Shown: positions 46,557 through 56,400 of the stretch, in pieces
Numbering within the stretch: the first letter of the stretch is position 1
Layout of the letters: every line of letters begins with the position of its first letter
Source: Hemerocallis citrina
Lineage: Eukaryota > Streptophyta > Magnoliopsida > Asparagales > Asphodelaceae
Direction of reading: 5' to 3'
Length of the DNA: 64,000 nt
NCBI GenBank assembly: GCA_017893485.1
Contig: CM030368.1
Span: 173,754,004 to 173,818,003 of the forward strand
Made by a program: the position numbers and the translations under genes
The notes under the pieces: model-generated
What the model saw: only the letters and a program-made list of their open reading frames with translations
The model's database searches: none
Told to the model about the DNA's origin: nothing

Positions 46557-49500
46557 ATGGAGCCCCTATTCTGGAACATGAGAGGCCTAGGTAGGAGGGG
46601 TAAGAGAGAAATGGTGAGGGAGGTCATCGCTAGGTCGAAAGCCAATTTCGTGGGTCTCTAAGAAACCAAACTGTCACACACGCACAGACTTAGTAGAGTG
46701 GGGGGTAGACGAATTTCAAAATGGAAAATATCCCCGTCGGTGGGGGCTTCTGGGGGCATCGCACTAGGTTTTAACCCAGACTACTTTAATTGTCTAGATG
46801 AGCTCCACGGGCATTTCTCTTTGTCAGTTTTACTACAGCGTAAATCCGACCAGTGGACTCAGTTGGTTACAGTGGTCTATGGACCTCACACCTCTGATGC
46901 TCGAAGGGCCTTCTGGACGGAACTTAGAGCAGTGAAAGCACGTTGGCCTCACCCTTGGGTGGTGGGGGGCGACTTCAACATCACCAGATTCGCCTCAAAG
47001 CATAGGGGTAGAGGCACCTGCGATGCAGATAGGAAAGCCTTTAATGAGGTCATCTTGGATCTGGATCTGGTTGATATTCCCATCTCTGACAGGACCTTCA
47101 CCTGGTCCAACATGCAAGCGGCGCCCATTCTACCTAAGCTAGATCGAATTTTGGTCTCCACGGACTGGGAGGCCAAATTCCCATTGGCCCTGGCTAGGTC
47201 AATCCCGAAGCCAACCTTAGACCACGTACCCATTTTCCTATCCTCAGGGGAAAACCAGCCAAGGAAGCCCTCCAGGTTTAGGTTCGAGAAAGCGTGGTTA
47301 GAATTCCAAGGATTCCATCACATGGTCAACGAATGTTGGTCTCGCTCGACAACGGCCACCGAGGCAACTGCAATTTGGTATGAAAAAATTAGAAGGCTTC
47401 ATGGCAAACTCAGGAAATGGAATCGCACTAGGTTTGCGCTGATCTAGCAAGCTAAGGAATCCCTTCTGGAAGGTATTGAGGAGTTGGAAAAAATAAAAGA
47501 AACTAGAGACTTGCTACAAGAAGAGCAGAATAGACTGCTGCAGCTCAGACAGAAAATCGACCACCTTTACAGGATGGAGGAAATCAAATGGCAGCAACGA
47601 TCCAGAATTTCGTGGCTCAAAGAGGGAGACGCGAACACCGCCTTCTTCCATCGAGTGGCATGTGCTCGGCGGAGGTCCAATCTCGTCCAATCAATCCACA
47701 CGGATTCTGGTATGGTGCAAGATGACAACGCTATTAGGCTGGCTTTCCAATCCCACTACATGTGACTCTTTGGTCACAAAGCTGAAATGAGGATCCCTCT
47801 TCAACCCAACTTCTGGCAGGATCAGTCGGATAATCCCAACTCTAATTTACAGTCCCTCGAAGTTCCCTTCACCGAGAGGCGGTTCAACAAATGGGAAAAG
47901 ATATAGCTCCTGGACCAGATGGGTTCCCGATTATCTTTTATCAGATTTTTTGGGAGGAGATCAAAGATGACCTCCTGAAGTTGTTTGCAGACTTCTACGA
48001 GCATAAACTTAAGCTAGGGAGATTCAACTCTGCTGAGGTAGTACTAATCCCTAAGAGAGAAGACTCCCGACGAGTCGAAGACTACCACCCTATTAGTCTC
48101 CTCAACTGTTCGGTAAAGATCATTACCATGACCCTAGCCAACAGACTAGGTAAGGTGATGGATGGCCTCATAAGTCAAGACCAGACCGGATTCATCAAAG
48201 GACGTTGCATACAAGACAGTATGGCAACAGCCAAAGAAGCGATCCATCACTGCCACACGTCGAATTTTAAGAGTTACCTCTTAAAGCTGGACTTTGAGAA
48301 AGCCTACGACTCTGTGGAATGGGACTGTTTGTTGGAAGCACTGGCAGGGATAGGCTTTGGGGAGAGATGGATCAGGTGGATACACACTTGCCTTACCACC
48401 AGCAGGTCGGCGATCTTGGTGAATGGGATCTCAGGACACTAATTCCCCTGCAGACGGGGTCTCAGACAAGGCGATCCCCTATCACCTTTCCTCTTCAGCA
48501 TCGTTGCTGACGTTCTCCGTTCCATGATGACTAAATGTGGTCGAGCAGGTTGGGTTGTACCAGTAGCCAAGGGAACCAATCGACAAGGGTGCTCTATTCT
48601 CTAATATGCAGATGAAACGCTTTTATTCGGCAATGGAAACCTAGGAGAGACCACCGTCTTTAAGGGTATTCTGTATTGTTTTCAAGCCTAGTCTGGCCTT
48701 AGGGTCAACTTCCACAAAAGTGCACTCATTTTCATTGCCCTGACTCCAGAAGAGGCATTGGATCACACCACAATCCTCAACTGCCCTACTGAGAGTTTTC
48801 TCATCTAGTACTTAGGGTTGCCACTAAGATCTGGGAGACTCAAAAAGGCAGATTGGCTACCCATTTTTGATCGGGTCGACAAACGGCTTGCTGGGTGGAA
48901 GGGAAACGCCCTATCCTTGGGGGGAGAGTTACGCTTATCAACGCCATTCTTTCAAACTTGCCTACCTATTATCTCTCCTTCTTTGAAATGCTGCAATGGG
49001 TGATTCAGAGGATTGACCGCACGCGAAAACGCTTTCTATGGAAAGGGGCAGAACCGGAACAAGGGGGGTACCATTTCATCAGATGGGAGAAGGCATGTAT
49101 GAAAAAGAAACATGGGGGCCTAGGCATCATTGACCTTCGAGATATGAACCTGGCTCTACTGGGCAAATTGTGGTGGAAAGTTTTCCATCCTAATGGAGAA
49201 GGGTGGCAGCAATTTGCTCAGGGATATATGCAGGGTAATGGAACGAGAAACCTAGGCTTCAGGATAGGCCCCCGAGTCTCCTGGTTCTGGAAAGGCATCG
49301 CTAAAGCATACGAACCATTCAATAGTTGCGTGAAGTTAGTCATCGGCAATGGCAGACTTACCAGATTCTGGTGGGATAAGTGGTGTACTGAGCACCCACT
49401 CAGAAATCTGTTCCCCGACTTATATGACCAAGCGTCACATCCACATTGCACGGTGGCCATAGCTTGGAAAAGGGGCACCTGGAAACCTCCTTTCAAACAA

Positions 49501-50207
49501 GCGCTTGATTTAGGTTCCCAGCTTAGACTTACGGAACTTCGGAACCTCATCATCAATGCCGAAATTAATTGCTCCCAGGGCCCTGATAAGAAATCATGGG
49601 GAGTAGAGAAGAACGGGAAGTTTTCGGTTCGCTCCATGTACAACCGCATTCACTTTAGGGGTTGTACACCAACGCGGTCGGCTGTCATCTGGAGAACTAA
49701 AGCACCGCTTAAAATTAAAGCTTTCTTATGGTTGGTCTTGAATGATGCGATTCTAACTAGGAAAAACCTAGCCAAGCGACAGCCTAACGTGGGTACCCAG
49801 TGCGGATTTTGCCTTGCTACACTGGAAACGAGAGATCACCTTTTGCTTCAGTGTCCTAGGAGCAAAGCGGTCCTCGTAAAGATTCTCGCCGTCCTAGGGA
49901 CGTCACAATACCCTAGTGTATATGAGGAGCTGTGGTGGGCCCTAAATTCGGGTTAGAGCGGGGAGCTATGAGAGAAGCGTGGTATATTGCTTTCGCCGCA
50001 GTGACCTGGGTTCTTTGGCTAGACAGAAATAACCGTTACTTTCATGGAACTTGCTATAGTATTTCTGACAATTTGACTCACACTATGCATTTTATCTATT
50101 TTTGGGCTACTGTGGCCACAGCAGGTCCTGGAGGACGGATTGAGAGCGTATTCCAGGTTCAGGAGTTCGACGATGAGAAAATTGAGATCGGTCCAACGAT
50201 CGATTGA
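46557..50207 (+). pseudogene. LINE ORF2 (endonuclease, reverse transcriptase, zinc-binding domain)
   Basis: ATG at 46557 opens MEPLFWNMRGLGRRG. Endonuclease: VVGGDFNITRFASKHRG, RTFTWSNM and LDHVPIFL. RT: APGPDGFPIIFYQIFW, EVVLIPKRED, YHPISLLNC, KLDFEKAYDSVEWD, then RRGLRQGDPLSPFLFSI. The catalytic box reads YADE (48605-48616) where YADD is expected. Then YLGLPLRSGR, WKGAEPEQGGYHFIRWEKAC, KKHGGLGIIDLRDMNLAL and the zinc-binding RT C-terminus CGFCLATLETRDHLLLQC. It nicks DNA and primes cDNA synthesis. Stops include TAA near 46660, TAG at 47445, TGA at 47763 and TAA at 48602, with frameshifts near 47880 and 48890. Confidence 0.92.
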
Positions 50208-50454
50208 TAGCTTGCGCGGCAGACACTGATCAGAGATGCCCACCCCCCCAGGATTTTGTTGGGGGGACCATAATGTATTTATCTTTGGTTTTTCTAGTCT
50301 TCTTTGGTCCCGCCCCCCATGTTTGGGGTGGTGTTTCTGTACTTTCGTTATGTTTGTAGGATTTTGTAGCGAGCTCAGTACTCTAGTTTGTTTTGTTAAT
50401 CTCTTATTAATGAAACATGGTGGCAAGATTCCACCTTTCCCTCGAAAAAAAAAA
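50208..50454 (+). other. 3' untranslated region and A-tail of the second LINE
   Basis: About 240 bp, T/G-rich, ending in an A10 run with one preceding G directly before the duplication CAATTATTGATTCA. Confidence 0.85.
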
Positions 50455-50468
50455 CAATTATTGATTCA
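50455..50468 (+). repeat. Right target-site duplication of the second LINE
   Basis: CAATTATTGATTCA, identical to 42871-42884. Confidence 0.93.
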
Positions 50469-50591
50469 TGGCTTCCCATTGTAGGAATGATAACTTCTAG
50501 TTTCATTCCTACAACGAAAAGAATATGCCACCAAATTCGTTCATCACAAAATTTTCTTTTGGGCATTTGAACAGATCGTATACGTTTTTTA

Positions 50592-51160
50592 TAGTGGCGG
50601 AGGGAGGAAGAGAGTAGGGGGGGGGACATTTGGGACCCCAAAAATTATGTAAAACCCTCTAATATAGATCAAAATTTTTATTTGGCCTCCCCAGTTAAAA
50701 AAAATTTGAGACCCCCAAATCTAATCCACCTCTTATTAAAATCTCAAAATAGTGGTATGAGCTTTGGGCTAAAAATTAACATTGATACTTATTATTTGAT
50801 CTGTGTAATTATTGGATAAAATTTTGAATAAGAAACTAGTGTGTACACAAGTTACAAGTATATTTATTCATTTGAGTCGTATCTCTTAGCCTCTGGTATT
50901 ATAACAGTATAAATAGTGTAGTATGATTATTGATTAATATTACTCTTACCAAATTTAGAGTACAACTGTATAAGTGCAAAAAAATACATGATACTAAAAA
51001 TATAAATTCGAATATTTCCTTTGATTATAATTTTATTTTGATCCAATTACTTTAATTCTTCAAAACAAAAATAAAGTAAGAGATATTCGGTAACAATTAT
51101 ATCGATGCTGGGAGAGAAAAAAATTGGAACTCCATTTTGATTTGTCTGGCTCCGCCACTG
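50592..51160. mobile_element. Non-autonomous hAT-like MITE
   Basis: Ends are inverted: TAGTGGCGGAGG at 50592 and the complement of CAGTGGCGGAGCCAG at 51146-51160. Flanks GTTTTTTA (50584-50591) and ATTTTTTA (51161-51168) match 7 of 8, fitting the 8-bp duplication of hAT elements. The 569-bp interior is AT-rich with no transposase frame. Confidence 0.75.
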
Positions 51161-51168
51161 ATTTTTTA

Positions 51169-51385
51169 TGCTCACCACTAACGGTAGAAAGAGGGGCCAA
51201 TAATGGCTGTAAGCCGGAAATGATAATGCAAATGAGGTACACTGATGATTCAAAAGATACGTTATGAACATACTGAAGTGAAATAATTTTATGTACAAGT
51301 TTACTGATTGTATTCAGTGTTGTCTATTTTTAGATAACGCGTTAGGATTAAATTACACGAAGCATTTAAAAAGATTTATAGCATA
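51169..51385. other. Unassigned AT-rich spacer
   Basis: It continues the pre-insertion DNA right of the MITE. No open frame or repeat end is visible. Confidence 0.5.
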
Positions 51386-51571
51386 CTAGTAATTTACACA
51401 TGCAATAAACTCGTTTTAATAATTTAAAAAAATAAAATTAAAAACTCTGACGTAGAGAGAATTTGAACCGAAAATCTCTTTTATATTAATTATGTACATG
51501 CGTTACACAAGTTGGTAGAATGACCAAATGACAAATAACACTAAGGCCTTATCCCATTATAATATTAGAGA
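51386..51571 (-). mobile_element. Small Helitron-like element
   Basis: On the minus strand it starts TCTCTAATATTATAATG (at 51571) and ends CTAG (51386-51389) followed by T, preceded by an A. That matches the TC...CTRR ends and A/T insertion site of Helitrons. A terminal hairpin is weak (TTGCATGTGTAAATTA). 186 bp, non-coding. Confidence 0.55.
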
Positions 51572-52041
51572 TTTTCTCAGTTGCAAAATACAAGTCATTC
51601 TAAGTTTCTACACGTATGTTAAGAAAAAAACTTAGGATCGACAAAAAGTACGACATTCTTAGTTTTTGAAGCTTATAAATTAGCTATCAATTATAAAATA
51701 TCCAATTTGTCATCCTTTATAATTTTACTATTACTCATTTAAAAAAAAAGAAAAATTGAAAATCCTAAAAAAAAGTACTTGATGAATATTAAAGAATGAC
51801 AAGACATTTGCCTCATAAATCTAAAATTACTTATATTTTGAAATAACATAAAATGGCTACAGAGAATTGTATTTTGAAACCGAGGGAGTATATCCAAACC
51901 CATCCTTTATAGTTGATAATATAATTGAGAGGAGTTATTAATAACTACAGTTCGTTAATATAAATGTAACAAAAGATTTTAAAACGTTCTGGAACTAATA
52001 CGTGAGTTTTTGAACCACAAAATCTTATCTCTAATCTCTAT
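51572..52041. other. Spacer between two inverted Helitron-like arms
   Basis: AT-rich and non-coding. GAAACCGAGGGAGTA near 51878 resembles the terminal repeat of a Stowaway-type MITE, but I could not find its partner end. Confidence 0.45.
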
Positions 52042-52230
52042 TCTCTAATATTATAATGTGAGAAGGCCTTAGTGTCATTTGTCATTTTGTCATTCTACCA
52101 ATATGCGCAACGCACGTACATAACTAATATAAAAGATGTTTCCGGTTCAAATTTTCTCTACGTCAGAGTTTTTATTTTTATTTTTTGAAATTATTAAAAC
52201 GTGCATCGCACGTGTAAATCTTATGAAGTT
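52042..52230 (+). mobile_element. Helitron-like arm in inverted orientation to 51386-51571
   Basis: Starts TCTCTAATATTATAATG and follows the same internal sequence as the complement of the 51386-51571 copy (AAGGCCTTAGTGTCATTTGTCA, CTACGTCAGAGTTTTTA). It ends in the hairpin CGTGCATCGCACG but lacks the expected CTAG. The two copies form a roughly 185-bp inverted repeat with a 470-bp loop. Confidence 0.5.
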
Positions 52231-52771
52231 TAATGTGCATACTTTTTTTTTTTCCCGAGGTAAAAGGTGGAAATGTGCATACTTAATTCGTCAGCTACCT
52301 CCAAGTGATGATCTCGACAGAGAAACTTTTGGAAATGGTACTCGAAGTCCTTTCTAAAGTTTTTCTTTTTAAATTTTTTAAATATTTTTATCGTTGTCCC
52401 TTCTAAAGTTAACCTATTTACGGTAATGAAAAAAAGTTTGATTAGGGATTCGTAAGGATTCGTAAGTTCGGATCCTTAACCTTTTTTTTCCTCCTATGAT
52501 ATGTCTGACTGTCAGTGTCAGGAAACCTCGTCGAAGGGCATAATAATCAGCTTCTGACACCGGTTGTATGAATTGTCAAATACACAAACCTACAAACAAG
52601 AACATTTAAATGACTAGTAAATTATAGAATGCACATCCTAATAAATATATATATTTCTAAAAGTAAAATTTTTGCCATAGTTTGACCTCGAATATTTTTT
52701 ATATTAATTATGTACACGCAATGCACGTAAGTTTGTATATTTACGAACGACAACTCCATCTCTCATTATAA
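52231..52771. other. AT-rich spacer with Helitron-related fragments
   Basis: It contains TATATTAATTATGTACACGCAATGCACG near 52695-52725, similar to the internal part of the Helitron-like elements. Otherwise no recognised feature. Confidence 0.4.
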
Positions 52772-53176
52772 TCTCTACTATTTTAATGTGAGAGTAGGGG
52801 TTTGTAACCAAACAAATCCTAACTTTGTAACAAAACAAACCGTGCAATACATGTTCAAACTATATCCAATAAATATAAGCGTGCACCGCACATATAGCCT
52901 AAATCAAAACATTCAAATATAAATTATTTCTTTTCTTATTCGATATATATGCGGATGCACGTTTTAATAAATATAGTTTTTTAAAATAAAAATTTAGATG
53001 TAGTCTTGATTTGAACCTAGGACCTCCTTTATAATAGTTATGCACGTGTGTTACACGGGTTGGTAGAATGATAAAACATTTACAAATGACACTAAAGCCT
53101 TCTCCCATTATAATATTAGATATTTAACTTGATGAATATACCTTTGTAAATGTACATCGCATGTACATTATACTAG
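52772..53176 (+). mobile_element. Candidate composite Helitron-like element
   Basis: Starts TCTCTACTATTTTAATGTGAG after an A and ends CTAG before a T. A 3' hairpin, GTACATCGCATGTAC, sits 6 bp before CTAG. It contains at about 52945-53120 a minus-strand copy of the 51386-51571 family. No Rep/helicase coding. Confidence 0.5.
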
Positions 53177-53564
53177 TATTAGAAATTACTTCTATGAAAT
53201 CAACAAATTTATTTACTACAAATAACTATAGGTACCTCTACCAGAAGAATGATTCAGGATAGGTTCGCTACGAGTGCCAACTTTACCAATGAGGCACACT
53301 CGCAGGAGGATCAGGATTTGGATGACGGATAGGAGTGATCGCGACGCATAACTCTACCACCCCTACTATCAAAGTTTCAAGGTTTTAGTTTTAGTATGGT
53401 AACTTTTGGGGGGCAATTTGCCGAGCTGAGCATCTGCATGTTTTAGGATGTGGTAAGAAGTCATGCATGTATTTTGAGTTATATCTACTTTATAAATGCC
53501 TATTTGTATAATGATGATTGTATTTGGGAATGAACATCATACTTCCAAAATGTTGAGTAGGTAC
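53177..53564. other. Spacer before the plus-strand Tat element
   Basis: One 30-odd-codon open piece near 53230-53330 reads TRRMIQDRFATSANF and ends at TAG. It resembles no family I can name with confidence. The rest is non-coding. Confidence 0.4.
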
Positions 53565-54149
53565 TGATATGGCTAAAAATAGGATTAAATCGGGACCATT
53601 CAAATCGGGCATGAATCTTAAAGCTTTCAGGGGTAAAACGGTAATTCCACCTACAAACGGGTCTGAAATGGAAACTGGGTCTTTTCCTCAAAGCCCAATA
53701 ACCCATAAACGGATTTGTCCTATTGGGTATGGGTAGCAACCCATTACAAACCAATTTAGATATTTAAAGAGTAATTCAAATTCATGGTTATCTCTATGAA
53801 ACGATTTAAACTCTACATCTTATCCAAAAATACTGGGAAGTAGAGATAAATCCTTATCTCGAAACGGGTCTCTAAGACGACTATAAATAACCCTTTCCCC
53901 CCCCCACCATAACAAGGTAATCAATCTTTTTCCACATAAACGCCCTTTTATAATTTTCCTAATTACTGACTTGAGCATCGGAGGGTTCGTCGGATGGATC
54001 CATCCCGGTGTATCGAACTTTTTTGCAGGTCAACGGCAACGGCAAGAAACCAGTCAATCGTCGGTGAAGGTCAACAAGTATGCTTTATTGTTTGCAAAAA
54101 GAAACCACAAATTCTTCTGTTTGCTCCAACACCAAAATCAGCAGCAACA
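53565..54149 (+). repeat. 5' LTR of the plus-strand Tat element
   Basis: 585 bp, TGATATGGCTAAAAATAGG start and CAGCAACA end. It matches the complement of the minus-strand Tat LTR in several blocks (start, TTGAGCATCGGAGGGT-type segment, GCACAAATTC-type segment before the primer site), but is more divergent than the LTR pair of that element. Confidence 0.88.
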
Positions 54150-54152
54150 GAC

Positions 54153-54172
54153 TGGCACCGTCTGTGTGAACC
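54153..54172 (+). other. Primer binding site of the plus-strand Tat element
   Basis: TGGCACCGTCTGTGTGAACC, three bases after the LTR end; the same site type as at 31190-31208. Confidence 0.8.
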
Positions 54173-54221
54173 AGAAAAAGCAGTCCAACCTTATTTCATC
54201 AGCGAAAGTAGTTTTAAACCA

Positions 54222-54444
54222 TGCATCCGAAAGAGAAGGGGAAGGCAGCGGCCTCCAGCCGAAGAGCCACTCCTCTTCCTCTTCCTCCTCCAGTCCAAGA
54301 TGTTCTTCCTCAACAACCTCCTCCTCAACAGGTCCCTCCAGGGTCTCGGGTGGGCTGCCCAGGGGGGCTCTCGTCGAAAAAGTCCAAAGCAACATTCTTT
54401 TCATGACCATGTCTCGGTCCACAATCCTTCAGTTGACTCTATGG
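54222..54444 (+). pseudogene. Gag N-terminal fragment
   Basis: ATG at about 54221 opens MHPKEKGKAAASSRR with a Pro/Gln-rich stretch like the other Tat gag start. A frame later, the sequence coding HNPSVDSMA matches HNPSTDSMS of the minus-strand gag. Homology stops right after that at about 54444. Confidence 0.65.
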
Positions 54445-54889
54445 CTTTTCGTTTTTCGTATTCTTGGTGTATTTTAATCCAAAAAAGAACCTCTGTTTTT
54501 CGTTTTTCGTATTCTTGGTGTATTTTTATTCTTTCTTGAGTATTTGTACTCTTCTTGTATTTTGGACCGTATATTGGAATTGCTTTCAATATATATTCAT
54601 TTTGTTCATTTTTCATCTTCTTGTGATTGATTTTTCTGTCCCTTGATTTGTTCTTGATCATTATTATTGTTTTCGCTCTTTATTTGGTTCTTGTTCTCTT
54701 ATTTTGTTCTTGGGTGCTCGTGGTGTTTTGGTTGCTAATCCTATTGCTATTCATATTGCTTTTGATCCCTAATTAACTACCAAAGCCAAATTAGTCTATA
54801 AATCCTATTCAAATCCTATTAAACCAAATCTCCTATTACTACTCTTATTATACCCAATACCCAATATCTCCAAACCCTAAAAACAAAAC

Positions 54890-54899
54890 CCTATAAAAA
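54890..54899 (+). promoter_or_regulatory. TATA box in the plus-strand LTR
   Basis: CCTATAAAAACCC is followed by ACCCAACTCATCTC and CCCTAGCCCC leader sequence, matching the layout of the homologous LTR at 38040. Confidence 0.5.
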
Positions 54900-55290
54900 C
54901 CCAACTCATCTCTTTCTCCCCTACCGAAAACCCTAGCCCCCTCTCTACCTTGTTCGACGACGAGAAACCCCAAACCCTCACACCGAAACCCCACCACTTC
55001 ATCTTCATCCCCAATCTCACCCATCCCCATTGCCGATCACCTCCCCTTGCCGACTAACCCATCTGACTGCACCCTCTTCATCCCGATCACCCATCGTAAC
55101 CCCAAGCTCGAGCTCTCCATCTCTCCACCTTGTCCCGTCCATCTCACCCTCTCTCGACCTCTGTTCGCGTGACCAGCAAGAGCAGCAGCGACGCCAGCCG
55201 AAGCAAGCGCCGCCGCCGCCTATTGTCTCCCTCCCGACCTTCCTCGTCGACTGCAGTAGCGACAGTCATTGTCCCGTCGACCGCTCCCGG

Positions 55291-55338
<48 letters not shown>
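55291..55338 (+). repeat. CT microsatellite
   Basis: About 20 CT units with two TTT interruptions within the LTR leader. Confidence 0.9.
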
Positions 55339-55339
<1 letters not shown>

Positions 55340-55559
55340 TGGGTTGCACGCGCACGTGGGTCGCACGTGTGGTTGTGTGATTGCTTTGGTTCGTGATCTT
55401 TGTTCGTGGGTTTTGTTTGTTGTGGGGATCCGTTCCCGTTATTCTTGATGTTCGTTTCATCTTCGGTTAAGGCAAGTAACTTGTACTCAATTCCTTTGTA
55501 TGATACAAGTCATAAATTTCGCTTGTAGTGTGGTTGGGTTCTACGTAGGGATGACAACA

Positions 55560-55830
55560 GGGCCGGGTCAACCGGCGACCCACCCGCGACCCGCCCGTTG
55601 AACCCGGCCCGGTTAAGTGATTGGCGGGTTCGGGTCGAACCCGTGTACAGTAACGGATCGACCCGGGTCGAAGAAAACGCGAATCCAACCCGCCTAACCC
55701 GGCCCGCGAACCCGTTAAAAACAGTCCAACCTGCCGCCAACCCGCGGGTCGACCCGCGGGTTACGACCCGTTGGACCCGTTACGGGTCGACCGTTGACCC
55801 GCGGGTCAGCGGCCCGTTGGCGCACTGTTC
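55560..55830. repeat. Left subterminal repeats of the hAT
   Basis: Dense variants of ACCCGCGGGT, GACCCGTTGGACCCG and GGGTCGACCC in both orientations. Such motifs are usual transposase binding regions in hAT elements; their role here is inferred. Confidence 0.75.
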
Positions 55831-56400
55831 AACAGAGCCGTTCTTAACGGCTCTTTTAGCCTTTTTTGGTTTTGTTTTTTGTTTTTTTGATTTTTTTCAC
55901 ATTTTTAGCCTATAAATACCCCCAAAAATCTCCTTTAAAAATCACACCTTACTCTTTTACTCTCTCTACTATTATACATCATTTCTAAGGAATTTTTCAA
56001 CAATTGTAGTATTCAACAAGCAAGTCTACAATGAGGCATATACGCGATCAATTTTCGATCGCATCGAAATCAAAATTCAACGTCTTCAACTCTCTTCAAC
56101 GCTCGTCAAATCTCCTTCAAGCTCTCCTCAACTCTTCAATTGCGGAATCGGCAAATCGCTTCTTTCTAGTTCTATTCTATTCTTATTTTCACGGTTTATT
56201 TTACATACGCGTATTCTACGGTGAACGGTATCAAAATTTCATACCTCTCTCGTTATTTTTTTTTTTTGCGTTGTAGTTAAAATTATTGTTAGTTTTTTGA
56301 TCTTCTCTATCTCAACCCTATTGTTTTTTAGATTTTTTTTTATAATTCACCGTTCCTACATTGTGTATTTTTTTTACATACATTACTACATTACTACATT

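Larger units (their letters stand above)
42885..50454 (+). mobile_element. L1-type LINE, near full length
   Basis: 7.57 kb bounded by an exact 14-bp target duplication, with a short A-run just before the right copy. It contains ORF1 with two zinc knuckles, an endonuclease, an RT and a zinc-binding C-terminus, all on the plus strand, and a short 3' untranslated region. It is less decayed than the split LINE. Confidence 0.95.

Noticed and set aside
51870..51895. Stowaway MITE end (CCGAGGGAGTA)
   Set aside because: Only one end was found and no TA duplication could be paired, so no element is called.
53971..54539. Plus-strand frames of 168 and 181 codons
   Set aside because: They run across the end of the Tat LTR, the primer site and the gag start; only the gag start part is meaningful.
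55030..55396. Ser/Pro/Leu-rich plus-strand frames resembling a secreted protein
   Set aside because: The region is the CT-rich leader of an LTR with a CT microsatellite; frames overlap and end in the repeat.
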